From Candidatus Aquidulcis sp. (GTDB lineage: Bacteria > Chloroflexota > Anaerolineae > UBA4142), in the NCBI GenBank assembly GCA_020723345.1, contig DYJA01000054.1, positions 1-44,614 on the forward strand: a stretch of DNA of 44,614 nucleotides. Direction: 5' to 3'. The notes under the pieces are model-generated. The model searched no databases and was not told the origin of the DNA. It saw only the letters and a list, made by a program, of their open reading frames with translations. Every line of letters begins with the position of its first letter. Within the stretch, counting starts at the first letter, position 1. A program made the translations under genes and the position numbers. Positions 16,004-24,936 of the stretch are shown here, one piece after another.

Positions 16004-16048
16004 TCGCGTCACTCCTTTCCTGACTCCGATCAGCCGAAACTAAAATGG

Positions 16049-16114
16049 AACCGCGAAGACGCCAAGAGCGCGAAGATCTATTTTTTTCTTTGCGTCCCTC
16101 GCGTCTTTGTGGTT
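16049..16114. repeat. Inverted repeat between ADP-ribosylglycohydrolase and ribokinase genes
   Basis: An AACCGCGAAGACGC arm (27 nt, 16049-16075) pairs imperfectly (about 20 of 27) with 16088-16114. The loop ends in a run of seven T. It abuts the stop of the upstream gene. Confidence 0.7.
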
Positions 16115-18198
16115 CAAGACATTTGCCTTACCTCGAATCGCTCGTACCGCGTGTGGCTTGCGAAATTCGAAAACCCAATTTGTCCGCGCAAGTACGGCTG
16201 ATCGGTATCCTGCCACGTTAGTAATTTCCGATCATCGATCGTCGCGGTGATCGTCGCGCCAACCACTTGCACGTTCAAACGATAACGCGCGCCGCAAGTC
16301 CATTCGTAATGCATTTCCGCGACCGGTCGGTAGCCACCCGCGTTTTTGTAGATCACCAGCCGATTGTTCGGCGCGAGTCCCACCGCGTACGAACGCCGCG
16401 CGCCTTGCACGCGCACGTTGACGTTGTGACACTCGCCGACGATGGGCACGAAATCGACTTGCAGCGACAGATCGCGCCACGCGGGATCGCCGGTGTACGT
16501 TTCGCTGATCGCCGCGCCGCTACCGTGATACGCGCCATTTTCGATGCGCCAATAGCCGCGCAAAAACGTCCACTGGCTGATCGCGCCGTACTCCGCGCGC
16601 TCCAATCTGAAATTGTTCGAGAAATTCACCGCGCCCGACCAATCGAGCGATTCGATCCACAATCGTCCGCTCCACGGATCGCCCAACGTCCTGAGGACAA
16701 TTCCCACTTGCGACAACAGCGCGTTTTCCAGGTGCGGAACACTGAACGTCAGGGCGCGCCACTCGCCCGGTGTCAACTCCGTCCCGTGCGCCTGATGCGC
16801 GACGCGCTGATTGTCGTCCCACACAAACAGCGCGGCGAGCAAACCGCGCGGCGCGTCCGCGGGCAAGCCGACGCGCGCGGTGATCGTTTGTCCCGGATAA
16901 ACTTGCGGCGAAAAACTCGCGCCGTAAAAATTCGCGCTCAATTCAGCCGGACGCACGTACGTTTTGACGAACACGCGCGCCTCACTCTTTTTCCCCAAGC
17001 CGCGTACGGTTGCTTGCAGCGCGTCCGGCGCAACCTGGCGCAGATCGATCACCTCCGCGCCGCGCGCGTCGGCGAGAAATCCTTGCGTCGCGCCGGGGAA
17101 CTTGAAATGCAAACGCGATTGCGCGTCAGTCGCGCGTCCGGCGATTTGCTCGCCAAGACGACAAAACAAATCGGCGCAACCTGGGATCGTCATCCAGTTG
17201 CGCGCGCCGATCATGCTCGCGCCGACGAGCGCGTCGTTCATCGCGACGCGCCAGTGTTGCTCGATTCCCCCCAGTCCAACCGCGACGCCGATGATCGCGC
17301 CGACATTGCCGGCGTTGCAGTCCGTGTCCCAGCCCGCGTTCGTCGCGATGCAAACTGTACGCGCCAGACTCGTGGTGAGCGCAGTCGAACCATCGCCATC
17401 GCCGTACAGCAAAGCCAGAACAACAACGCCCGCGTTTGGAATAATGTGTACCGCGCCGGGATAACGATCATACCCAAAATTCTGCGCGATGAATTGATAG
17501 CCCGCGCGCCAATCATCCGGGTGCGCACGGTAAAAATCGAGCACGGCGCGCGTGACGCGCGCGTACTCACTTTCCGCCGGGATCACGCGCAACCCAGTTT
17601 CGACGAGCACGATCGGATCGCGCGTCGAGAACGCCTGGCTCACGAGCGCGGCGATGAAACGCGCGCCGTGAATCCCTTCGCCGTCGTGCGTGACGCTGCT
17701 CGCGCGCGCGGCAAGGTCCGCCGCGCGTTCAGGATCGTTCGGCGCGACGAGCCCCCAAATGTCGGAAAAGATTTGTCCGCCGATTTGCTCCGCGACCGCT
17801 TTGCCGTTTTGCGTGATCGAACCGGAACGCGGCGCGGAAATTCCGTTCGCGAGATTCAAGTACGCGGTGTGCTCGGTCGAGACGCCGTAGCCGCCCCACC
17901 ATAACGTCCCGCGCTGATCGCCGAGATAGTTCAGCAACGTCTCGCCGATTTGTTCGGCAGTTACGTTTGCGCCGAAATCTTCAAGCGCGCGAATGTACAC
18001 CATCGGCGCGGCAGTGTCGTCGTCGGGCTTGAAAATTTTGCCGGGCGCGAGCGGCGCGAAATCGTTTACCTCGCCGAGATTGTTCGCGATTTCGTCGTAC
18101 GTCCACGTTTCGACCGGCGCGCCGAGTCGCACGCCGATGCACTTGCCGAGCCATCCGGCGTAGACGCGTTCGCGATAATCACTGGGCAATGTCGTCAT
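16114..18198 (-). CDS. ADP-ribosylglycohydrolase-family protein with C-terminal beta-sandwich extension
   Basis: The N-terminal half (about residues 1-365) has the all-helical ARH/DraG fold motifs: GWLGKCIGVRLGAPVE, the metal-binding PDDDTAAPMVYIRALED, and GWDTDCNAGNVGAIIG. These enzymes hydrolyse N- or O-ribosidic bonds to ADP-ribose or related compounds. Residues about 440-694 form extra beta-rich domains, with a C-terminal concanavalin/DUF1080-like part (WRDLSLQVDF, VGLAPNNRLVIYKN), suggesting glycan or sugar-conjugate binding. GAAGGAT before ATG 18198 sets the start. No signal peptide is seen, so it is probably cytoplasmic. True substrate unknown; the transporter and ribokinase neighbours favour a small ribosylated compound over protein substrates. 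Confidence 0.83.
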   Translation of the reverse strand: MTTLPSDYRERVYAGWLGKCIGVRLGAPVETWTYDEIANNLGEVNDFAPLAPGKIFKPDDDTAAPMVYIRALEDFGANVTAEQIGETLLNYLGDQRGTLWWGGYGVSTEHTAYLNLANGISAPRSGSITQNGKAVAEQIGGQIFSDIWGLVAPNDPERAADLAARASSVTHDGEGIHGARFIAALVSQAFSTRDPIVLVETGLRVIPAESEYARVTRAVLDFYRAHPDDWRAGYQFIAQNFGYDRYPGAVHIIPNAGVVVLALLYGDGDGSTALTTSLARTVCIATNAGWDTDCNAGNVGAIIGVAVGLGGIEQHWRVAMNDALVGASMIGARNWMTIPGCADLFCRLGEQIAGRATDAQSRLHFKFPGATQGFLADARGAEVIDLRQVAPDALQATVRGLGKKSEARVFVKTYVRPAELSANFYGASFSPQVYPGQTITARVGLPADAPRGLLAALFVWDDNQRVAHQAHGTELTPGEWRALTFSVPHLENALLSQVGIVLRTLGDPWSGRLWIESLDWSGAVNFSNNFRLERAEYGAISQWTFLRGYWRIENGAYHGSGAAISETYTGDPAWRDLSLQVDFVPIVGECHNVNVRVQGARRSYAVGLAPNNRLVIYKNAGGYRPVAEMHYEWTCGARYRLNVQVVGATITATIDDRKLLTWQDTDQPYLRGQIGFSNFASHTRYERFEVRQMS

Positions 18199-18268
18199 AC
18201 ATGATCCTTCAAGTTGTTTGGCACACACATTGTAACGCAATTTCGTTCGCGCACGAAATCCGCAAATC

Positions 18269-19828
18269 TCATTCTCCAACGCGCTGGACGCGGTCAATGA
18301 TCGTTCCGTCGACCCAGGTCACAACGCCGATGGTCTGCTCGCTCGTGCGCGCGGGCTGCGGCGCGCCGCCGCAAATCGCTTCCGCTTCGGCTTTCAATTC
18401 CACGAGCGTTCGCAGCGGCAGCTTGGAATCGCGCAGCGCGTCGAACAAATCTTGGCGGCGCGGATTGATCGCGATGCCGCGCTCGGTGACGACGACGTCG
18501 ATCAGTTCGCCGGGACCGCACAACGTCGTGACGCGATCCCGAATGATCGGCACGCGGTCGCGGAACGATGGCGCGGTTAGAATCGTGCAGCGCGAAAACA
18601 ACGCGTCCTGCCAGCCGCCGATCCCGTGCAAGAGGTAGCCGTCCGAATGCGAGACGACGTTCGCGTTGAAATCCAAATCAATTTCGGTCGCGCCCAGCAC
18701 CACGCAATCGAGCAGCGCGGCAAAATTACCTTTGCCGTGATAATTGTAACTCGTGAACGGACTCGTCGGCAGATGGCGCGGATTGTCGCGCAACGAGCGC
18801 ACGCCGTCGAGATCGAAACTTTGTCCGTCGAGAATGTAATCGCACAAACCTTGCTCGAGTAGTTCGACGAGATAACGCGTGCTGCCGCCGCGAATAAAAC
18901 GCGCTTTGATCTTGGCATCGCGCATCATCGCGCCGAGAAAAATCGTGAACGCGAGCGACGTGCCGCCCGCACCGGCTTGAAACGAAAAACCGTCGCGCAT
19001 AATTCCCGCGTCGCGCACGAAACGCGCGGCGTACTCCGCGATCAGCAAATGATCCGGCGATTTGGTGATCTGCGTCGTGCCCGAAACGATTTTTGCCGGG
19101 TCGCCCACTTGATCCACGACGACGACTTGATCGACGTAATTGCCTTGAATGTGCCACGGGACGCACGGGAACGGCACGAGCGTATCGGTGACCGCGATAA
19201 CATGATCGGCGTACTGCGCGTCGGCGAGCGCGAAACCAAGCGGACCGCACGCCGCGCGCCCGCCAACGCCGGAGCAATTGCCGAACGCGTCCGCCGCCGG
19301 CGCGGCAATGATCGCGATGTCGACGCGCACGTCGCCGTCTTGAATCGCGCGATAACGCCCGCCGTGCGAGCGCAAAACCGCCATCCCGCGCATTTTGCCC
19401 TGCGACGCGTACCGACCGATCGGTCCGTTTAAACTTCCTTCGATGTGATGAATCAGCCCGCTGTCGAGATGCGCGAGCAGCGGCGCGTGCGCGGGAAATA
19501 CCGCAGACGGAAACCACACGAGATCGCGCACGCCGAGTTCTTTTGCGGACGCGAAGATTTGCGCGCTCACCAAATCGCCATCGCGAAAGTGATGATGCGA
19601 CGAAATCGTCATGCCATCGCGCAGACCGGCGCGGCGCAGCGCTTGTACCAAACTCGGCGCGACCTTGTTGCCATCGGCGGGATACTGCGCGCACGAACGC
19701 AGCGGCGGCGCGGCTTTGCGCGCTTGCGGAATAAATTTGCCGACGCCTTGAAACGGCGTGACCGCGCGCCCGTTCACCTGGGTTGGCACGATTCGTCCAG
19801 CGGCATTTTCAGTGTGATTCATCTTCAT
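18269..19828 (-). CDS. citF: Citrate lyase alpha subunit-like (CitF)
   Basis: The alpha subunit of citrate (or citramalate) lyase transfers citrate onto the acyl-carrier thioester. Family blocks include ISSHHHFRDGD, HIEGSLNGPIG, AAPAADAFGN, GAGGTSLAFTIFLG, and the C-terminal VTERGIAINPRR. The length of 519 residues is normal. Two starts are possible (19828 and 19822); neither has a strong ribosome site because a long hairpin repeat fills the 60 bases to the citDE stop. It lies directly after citDE, giving all three lyase activities in two genes. No citC, citG or citX is in the window, so how the carrier is loaded is unknown. Confidence 0.88.
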   Translation of the reverse strand: MKMNHTENAAGRIVPTQVNGRAVTPFQGVGKFIPQARKAAPPLRSCAQYPADGNKVAPSLVQALRRAGLRDGMTISSHHHFRDGDLVSAQIFASAKELGVRDLVWFPSAVFPAHAPLLAHLDSGLIHHIEGSLNGPIGRYASQGKMRGMAVLRSHGGRYRAIQDGDVRVDIAIIAAPAADAFGNCSGVGGRAACGPLGFALADAQYADHVIAVTDTLVPFPCVPWHIQGNYVDQVVVVDQVGDPAKIVSGTTQITKSPDHLLIAEYAARFVRDAGIMRDGFSFQAGAGGTSLAFTIFLGAMMRDAKIKARFIRGGSTRYLVELLEQGLCDYILDGQSFDLDGVRSLRDNPRHLPTSPFTSYNYHGKGNFAALLDCVVLGATEIDLDFNANVVSHSDGYLLHGIGGWQDALFSRCTILTAPSFRDRVPIIRDRVTTLCGPGELIDVVVTERGIAINPRRQDLFDALRDSKLPLRTLVELKAEAEAICGGAPQPARTSEQTIGVVTWVDGTIIDRVQRVGE

Positions 19829-19836
19829 ACGTAACG

Positions 19837-19891
19837 TAGGACAAGTTTTCAGAACTTGTCCGTGTCGGACAAATTCTGAAAATTTGTCCTA
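19837..19891. repeat. 25-bp-arm hairpin between citDE and citF
   Basis: Arms 19837-19861 and 19867-19891 pair over 25 positions with two mismatches (cores AGGACAAG / TTTGTCCT), with a 5-base loop. It contains the citDE stop codon (19889-19891) and nearly fills the intergenic gap, so it will form a strong hairpin in the operon mRNA. Confidence 0.85.
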
Positions 19892-21193
19892 CGACACATC
19901 GCGCACGCGCGGTTCCCATTCCTCCGGCAGGCGCTCCATCGCGCGCGCAAGCCGAATCGTCCGCCGCGCGCGTTCGACGACCGGCGCGTCGATCATCTTG
20001 CCGTCGAGCGCGACGACGCCCGCGCCGCGCGCGCGTGCCTCCTCGAATGCCTGCACGATCCGGCACGCGCGCTCGATTTCCTCCGGCGTTGGCGCGAACG
20101 CCGCGTGCGCGATCTGAACTTGGCGCGGGTGCAGACAGCCGATGCCCTCAAAACCGAGCGCGCGCGCGTCGCGCACGAACGCGCGCAAACCGGTTTCGTC
20201 CGCGACATCGCCGAACACGGAACCAAGCGGCGTCACTCCGGCGGCGCGCGCCGCGTTGACGATCTGACTGCGCGCCCACAAACTCTCGCGTCCCTCCGCC
20301 GTGCGCTCCGCGCCGATGTCTTTGGCGTAATCCTCCAAACCAATCGCCAGCGCGACGACGCGCGGCGACGCGCTCGCGATTTCGAACGCGCGCAAAACGC
20401 CGCGCGCGCTTTCGATGATCGGAATTAGAAAGATTTCCGGTCTTGTCATTGCGAGGAGCGTCCTGAGTGGAGCAGCGTCGTTTTGCTGCGAAGTCGAAGG
20501 ATGCGACGAAGCAATCCCCAAGTCGCGTGGAGATTGCTTCGCTTCGCTCGCAATGACAAGGTCCATCGCGCGTACCTCGTCCGCGTCTTCGACTTTGGGA
20601 ATCAAAAACGTGTGGACGCCGTGGGGAATGAGCGCGCGCGCGTCGTCCAGTCCGCGCGGGAGTGGGTTGACGCGCACCATTTTCTCTGCGCCGTAGAAAT
20701 TCACCGCGCGCAGCGCGTTCCGCACGAGAATCTGCGCCGCGTCTTTTTCGTCCGGCGCAACCGAATCTTCGAGATCGAGAATGATCGCGTCCGGCTGGCG
20801 CAATCCGGCGTTGACGAAAAACTTGGGTGTGTTGCCGGGCAAGTACAAGCGCGTGCGGCGCAGACGTTCGCGCGTCGTCGCGTACTGCGTCGCCGGATTG
20901 ATGTCGGGCAGGCAGACGCGCGCGTTGTCCGGGCGCAATCGCTTGACCGCCGCTTCGACGCGCGCCATCAGCGTGTACGGCAGCGCGCCGTTGTCGTCTA
21001 GCGTGACCGACAGATCGGACGCGTCGAGCGCGGTCAGTGTCGCGGCAATCGTCGCGCGAATCGAATCGCCGTACAGCGCGGCGACTTTGCTTTTGATCGC
21101 AATCGTCGGCGCGTGATCTGTTTGCTCGACCGACACCCAGCAGTCGGAGCGGACATCCGCGCCGCGCGTTCCGGCGCTCGCTTGGTTAGTCAT
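19889..21193 (-). CDS. citE: Fused citrate lyase acyl carrier (CitD) and beta subunit (CitE)
   Basis: Residues about 5-100 match the CitD acyl carrier: an AGT...RSD serine block, KSKVAALYGDSIRATI and the DDNGALPYTLMARVEAAVKRL helix. Residues about 115-434 are the CitE lyase: TRLYLPGNTPKFF, DAIILDLEDSVAPDEKD, VRVNPLPRG, FLIPKVED, GLEDYAKDIG and IGCLHPRQV. CitD and CitE are normally separate polypeptides. The serine thought to carry the prosthetic group is kept but displaced by a few residues. A repeat element inserts about 39 residues in frame (about 211-250). The start at 21193 (MTNQAS) is chosen because the frame upstream is repeat-derived. Confidence 0.87.
   Translation of the reverse strand: MTNQASAGTRGADVRSDCWVSVEQTDHAPTIAIKSKVAALYGDSIRATIAATLTALDASDLSVTLDDNGALPYTLMARVEAAVKRLRPDNARVCLPDINPATQYATTRERLRRTRLYLPGNTPKFFVNAGLRQPDAIILDLEDSVAPDEKDAAQILVRNALRAVNFYGAEKMVRVNPLPRGLDDARALIPHGVHTFLIPKVEDADEVRAMDLVIASEAKQSPRDLGIASSHPSTSQQNDAAPLRTLLAMTRPEIFLIPIIESARGVLRAFEIASASPRVVALAIGLEDYAKDIGAERTAEGRESLWARSQIVNAARAAGVTPLGSVFGDVADETGLRAFVRDARALGFEGIGCLHPRQVQIAHAAFAPTPEEIERACRIVQAFEEARARGAGVVALDGKMIDAPVVERARRTIRLARAMERLPEEWEPRVRDVS
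20442..20560. repeat. In-frame palindromic element inside citDE
   Basis: CTTGTCATTGCGAG (20442-20455) pairs with CTCGCAATGACAAG (20547-20560); inside, GAAGCAATC (20508-20516) pairs with GATTGCTTC (20532-20540). In the protein frame it reads VIASEAKQSPRDLGIASS, a peptide I recognise as the translation of a common bacterial repeat. The same family occurs at 43551-43656, with a remnant at 37230-37248. Confidence 0.9.
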
Positions 21194-21243
21194 CGCGTTT
21201 AGCTTCAGAAAAGTGAGACTGTCGCATGCCCACCAACTCACCA

Positions 21244-21308
21244 ACCGCAGAGGCGCAGAGAGCGCAGAGTTTATGATTTTTTCTCTGCGCCTCTGCGGTC
21301 TCTGCGGT
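21244..21308. repeat. Inverted repeat between the binding-protein and citDE genes
   Basis: Arms 21244-21269 and 21283-21308 share ACCGCAGAGGCGCAGAG-type units in opposite orientation, around an A/T-rich loop. The arms are built of short shuffled units rather than one perfect palindrome. It lies in the gap 21194-21329, which holds nothing else. Confidence 0.75.
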
Positions 21309-21329
21309 CAATTGAGATGAAGGGATGTG

Positions 21330-22766
21330 TTATTTGCCCAGCGTCGCGTAGTTTTTGTCGAGGCAGGTCTGTGCAGTAGCCGTTTGCTCTTTGACGATGG
21401 CGTCCAAATTGCGTTCGCCTTTCACGACATAGCGCGACCAGATGTTGTCCAGCGCGGGACTAACGCAGTCGGAGAAATACTGCGAGCGCAGATAGTTTGC
21501 AGTTCGCGCGGGCTTTTGCAATTCTTTCCAAAAGACACCCAGGATCGGATCGCTGGGCCACTTGAGCTCTTCCCAAACCGAGGGAAGCGCGGGCGTGTAG
21601 ATGTCCGCCATCAACTTGCCGGCTTCGGGTCCCGTGAGCCAATCGAGGAACTGCCACGCCTCTTGCTTGTTCTGGCTTTTCTTCGACAGATAGTAGACGT
21701 AGGAATCCGTCCAGGCAATCTGATCGGTCTTTTCGTCGAAGCGCGGCGGCGCGACGACCGCCCATTTGAACTTGGTCTGTTCTTTCAGCGCGGGCAATTC
21801 CCAGGTCGAGATGTGTTGCATGCCAACCTTGCCTGAGAGGAAAACCAACTCGCCGAATTGTTCTTGCATCGCGGCGGGCGGCGCGACTTTGTCGATCGCG
21901 CTCAGATCGAGACAGAACTTGAGCGCGTTGATACCGGCGGGCGAGTCCATGAAACCGGCGACCTTGCGTCCATCCGGGCTGACCAATTCGGCGCCCATAT
22001 TGTACGAGAAAGACGACCATTGGAAACAGCCCACACTCCCGACGATGGCGTCAATTCCATACTGATCTTTCTTGGCGTCGGTCAACGCGATCGCAGTCTT
22101 GCGAAAATCCTGGATCGTCCAACCCTCTTTGGGATAAGCCACTCCCGCCGCGTCGAACAGATCCTTGTTGTAAGCGATAACGCCGGGCGTCGCGTCGCGC
22201 GGCACGCCGTAGTATTTGCCGTCGTAGACCGCGCGCATGTTGCCGATAGGGAACCAACGCTTCGCGGCATCGATCTTGGACGCCTGCATGTACGGCGTCA
22301 GGTCTTCGAGATGACCTTGCGTCGCAAAGTCGGTGGGCCAATAGTGATACCAGATGTCGGGTCCCTGACCGGCGGCAAGCGCGGTCAAGACGCGCGTCGC
22401 GAACGCGCGGCTGGGAAAGAGCGAGACGGCGATCTTGACGTTGGGGTACTTGGCTTCATACGCGCGCGCCAATTTAAAGTGCATCTCGCGCGTCGCCGCG
22501 GTGTCGCGACCCTTCTCAGTGCCCCACCACGTGATCGTTACGACTTGGTCTGGCTTGCGCGTCGCCACCGGTGCCGGTGTCGGCGTCACGACTTTGATCA
22601 CTTCTTTAGGCACTTCTTTGACGACTTCCTTGATCACTTCCTTCGGCACTTCCTTGATCTTTTCGATGACGACCGGCGTCGGCGTTGCCGATGGCGTACA
22701 GGCGACCAGGATCAACGCGATCGCGATCAGTGCGACAAGCGCGTACACGATTCTTTGGGCGTTCAT
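21330..22766 (-). CDS. ABC transporter sugar-binding lipoprotein
   Basis: A family-1 extracellular solute-binding protein that captures a sugar-type substrate outside the membrane. The N terminus is a lipoprotein signal: hydrophobic stretch, then a VACTPS lipobox with Cys near residue 24. A Lys/Glu/Val-rich linker with repeated KEVPKEV units (about 33-60) precedes the binding domain. That domain has ITWWGTEKG, FPSRAFATRVLTALAAGQGPDIWYHY, and DATPGVIAYNKDLFD. AGGAGG lies about 9 bases before the ATG. It is the third gene after two permeases in the same direction. A sugar or nucleoside-like substrate is inferred from ribokinase and ADP-ribosylglycohydrolases nearby. Confidence 0.9.
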   Translation of the reverse strand: MNAQRIVYALVALIAIALILVACTPSATPTPVVIEKIKEVPKEVIKEVVKEVPKEVIKVVTPTPAPVATRKPDQVVTITWWGTEKGRDTAATREMHFKLARAYEAKYPNVKIAVSLFPSRAFATRVLTALAAGQGPDIWYHYWPTDFATQGHLEDLTPYMQASKIDAAKRWFPIGNMRAVYDGKYYGVPRDATPGVIAYNKDLFDAAGVAYPKEGWTIQDFRKTAIALTDAKKDQYGIDAIVGSVGCFQWSSFSYNMGAELVSPDGRKVAGFMDSPAGINALKFCLDLSAIDKVAPPAAMQEQFGELVFLSGKVGMQHISTWELPALKEQTKFKWAVVAPPRFDEKTDQIAWTDSYVYYLSKKSQNKQEAWQFLDWLTGPEAGKLMADIYTPALPSVWEELKWPSDPILGVFWKELQKPARTANYLRSQYFSDCVSPALDNIWSRYVVKGERNLDAIVKEQTATAQTCLDKNYATLGK

Positions 22767-22936
22767 TTCTTCTTTTCCTCCTGCGATTTTTCATCAGATT
22801 GATTGTCGATTATCCATTGACTAGCGACAAACATTCATCGTTGAAGCCCTGCCTCCTTCCGTTTTTTGTTCCGGGATTCGTTGTAATCCGAGTTGCGCGA
22901 TCCTCTGGGTGATCCGCGTGAACACATTTTAGGTGC

Positions 22937-23824
22937 TCAACCTTTGATGCTCACGGAGGCGATCCCACCCAGCAGCCGACGTTGGGCAAAGAAAAACAAA
23001 ACCACCGGCGGAATCATCGCCAGCAACGAACCTGCCATCAGCAGATGCCAACTCGTATCGCGTGTGCCCCGGAAGAAACTGAGCCCGAGCGACACAGTGA
23101 ACATTTCTGGATCATTCAAATAGATCAACGGTCCCATGAAATCGTTCCAAACATTCACAAACGTGAACACCGCGACGAGTACCATCACGGGCATGCAGAT
23201 CGGCACGATGATGTACCGCAGAATTTGTAAGCGCGTCGCGCCGTCGATTGTCGCGGCTTCATCCAAATCGCGCGGAATCGTCAGCATATATTGACGCACC
23301 ATGAAAATGAGAAACGGGCTGCCCGTAAACGCAGGAACGATCAGCGGCAGATAGGTGTTGACCCAGCCCAATTTCGCAAAGAGGATGAAACGCGGCACGA
23401 GCGTGATCTGACCGGGAATCATCAGCGTCGCCAGCAAAATCAGAAACAACACATTCCGTCCCGGAAAACGCAGCCGCGCAAAGCCGTACGCGATCAACGT
23501 CGTGGAGATCAACTCGCCGATCACGTTAGCGACGACCAAGAATCCAGAGTTGATGATGAATCGCCCGAAAGGAACTTCTTGAAAGACGCGCGCGAAATTT
23601 TGAAATTGCGCGGGCGCAGGAATCCAGGTCGGCGGCAGCGCAAAGAGTTGGCTTTCCGATTTGAGCGCGGTCACGATCATCCAGTAGAACGGCGTCACAA
23701 ACAAAACCCCCACGCCGATCAAAACGAGATAGCCACCCAGCGCGCTGATCAGTCGCCGAATTTTTCCCCAGCGAATCGTCGCGCGCGACGCGGCAAGCGC
23801 GGTTAGGGTTCGATCGGTTTCCAT
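22937..23824 (-). CDS. ABC sugar permease, MalG/UgpE type
   Basis: An inner-membrane permease of the carbohydrate-uptake type with six helices. It has VTPFYWMIVTALKSESQLF near the N terminus and the EAA loop DEAATIDGATRLQILRYIIVP (coupling to the ATPase). It ends with the typical C-terminal IASVSIKG. At 295 residues it is of normal size. It starts 11 bases after the upstream permease stop, with GAGGGGTG as ribosome site. No ATPase gene is in the run, so a shared MsmX-like ATPase elsewhere is likely. Confidence 0.92.
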   Translation of the reverse strand: METDRTLTALAASRATIRWGKIRRLISALGGYLVLIGVGVLFVTPFYWMIVTALKSESQLFALPPTWIPAPAQFQNFARVFQEVPFGRFIINSGFLVVANVIGELISTTLIAYGFARLRFPGRNVLFLILLATLMIPGQITLVPRFILFAKLGWVNTYLPLIVPAFTGSPFLIFMVRQYMLTIPRDLDEAATIDGATRLQILRYIIVPICMPVMVLVAVFTFVNVWNDFMGPLIYLNDPEMFTVSLGLSFFRGTRDTSWHLLMAGSLLAMIPPVVLFFFAQRRLLGGIASVSIKG

Positions 23825-23835
23825 TGGACACCCCT

Positions 23836-24771
23836 CTACTTTTGCTCGGATTCGTAATACACCCAGTAGGGCGAACTACGGAAGACCAACAGCGTGATCG
23901 CAAGAACGATCAGCGCGAGGATCCACGCCAGGGCAGACGCGTAGCCCATTTGCAGCGAGACCCATGCCTTGTTGTAAATGTACAACATGTAAAAGAACGT
24001 CGACCTGAGTGGACCGCCACCGGTTGCGACGAACGCCGTCGTGAAAGTCTGAAAGACGCCGATCAGTTCCATCACCACCATGTAGAAAATCGTCGGGGTC
24101 AGCATCGGCAGCGTCACGTGCTGGAATTGGCGCCAGGCGTTCGCGCCGTCGATCTGCGCGGCTTCGTAGAGATGCGCGGGAATATTTTGAATCCCCGCCA
24201 GGTAAATGACCGCGCTGCCGCCGACGCCCCACAGACCGATCATCAAAATTCCGTACAACGATGTGTCCGGATCGCCGAACCAATTCGGTCCCTCGATGCC
24301 GATGAACCTCAACACGGTGTTGAGCAAACCGTAACGCGGATTGAGAATCCAAGCCCAGACCAGCGTCGCCGCGATGCTGGGCGAAACATACGGCAAATAA
24401 AAGAGCGTCCGAAAAATTCCAATCCCTTTGAGTTTCAAACTCATCACCATTGCCACCGCCAAACCACAAACTGTCGAAATCGGCAGATACAGCAAGGAAT
24501 AACCGAACGTCACTTTGAGCGATTGAATGAAATCTGGATCAGACGTCAAAATACGCACGTAATTATCCAAGCCGATCCAGCGCGGGTCGCCCACGATGTT
24601 CCACGCGGTAAAACTCAGGATGAACGACGCAAGAACGGGACCCGCCATGAAAACGACGAACCCGACGATCCAGGGAGAGATGAAGCAATAACCCGCGAGC
24701 GCCTCTCGCCGCGCGCTAGGGCTCATCTGCTGCCACGACTTCAAAGGGCTGAACCGATTGACGATCTGCAT
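23836..24771 (-). CDS. ABC sugar permease, MalF/UgpA type
   Basis: The partner permease, 311 residues with six helices. It has the N-terminal GYCFISPWIVGFVVFMAGPV helix, a WIGLDNYVRIL periplasmic stretch and the EAA loop YEAAQIDGANAWRQFQHVTLP. GAGGTGA precedes the ATG. It is the first transporter gene, after a 165-base gap containing repeats downstream of the second ADP-ribosylglycohydrolase gene. Confidence 0.92.
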   Translation of the reverse strand: MQIVNRFSPLKSWQQMSPSARREALAGYCFISPWIVGFVVFMAGPVLASFILSFTAWNIVGDPRWIGLDNYVRILTSDPDFIQSLKVTFGYSLLYLPISTVCGLAVAMVMSLKLKGIGIFRTLFYLPYVSPSIAATLVWAWILNPRYGLLNTVLRFIGIEGPNWFGDPDTSLYGILMIGLWGVGGSAVIYLAGIQNIPAHLYEAAQIDGANAWRQFQHVTLPMLTPTIFYMVVMELIGVFQTFTTAFVATGGGPLRSTFFYMLYIYNKAWVSLQMGYASALAWILALIVLAITLLVFRSSPYWVYYESEQK

Positions 24772-24813
24772 TGATTCACCTCGCTAGCAATAGGTATGCT
24801 CGAAAATAATTTC

Positions 24814-24918
24814 GGACACGGATAAACACAGATGAACACAGATCAAAAAACAAGAATCAGTGTGTATCAGCGTTCACACTTGCCCTGGCGGTAACGCAAG
24901 TGCCAGGGTCAGTGTCCC
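24814..24918. repeat. Composite repeat in the gap before the permease genes
   Basis: GGACAC (24814-24819) and GTGTCC (24912-24917) flank ACACAGAT-rich arms, and inside them CCCTGGC (24883-24889) pairs with GCCAGGG (24902-24908). The ACACAGATGAACACAGAT style recurs at the 5' end of a sco gene (40076-40104). I see no LacI operator here. Confidence 0.6.
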
Positions 24919-24936
24919 GCTAAAGCATAATGGAAA

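Noticed and set aside
16267-17904. 545-codon plus-strand frame opposite the ADP-ribosylglycohydrolase gene
   Set aside because: Composition (Arg, His, Ala) is typical of antisense GC-rich shadows, and the minus-strand protein has clear motifs.
24772-24936. Separate LacI operator before the permease genes
   Set aside because: No TGGGAACGTTCCCA-like palindrome is present; only repeat elements are seen, so the permeases are probably read from the upstream operator-controlled promoter.
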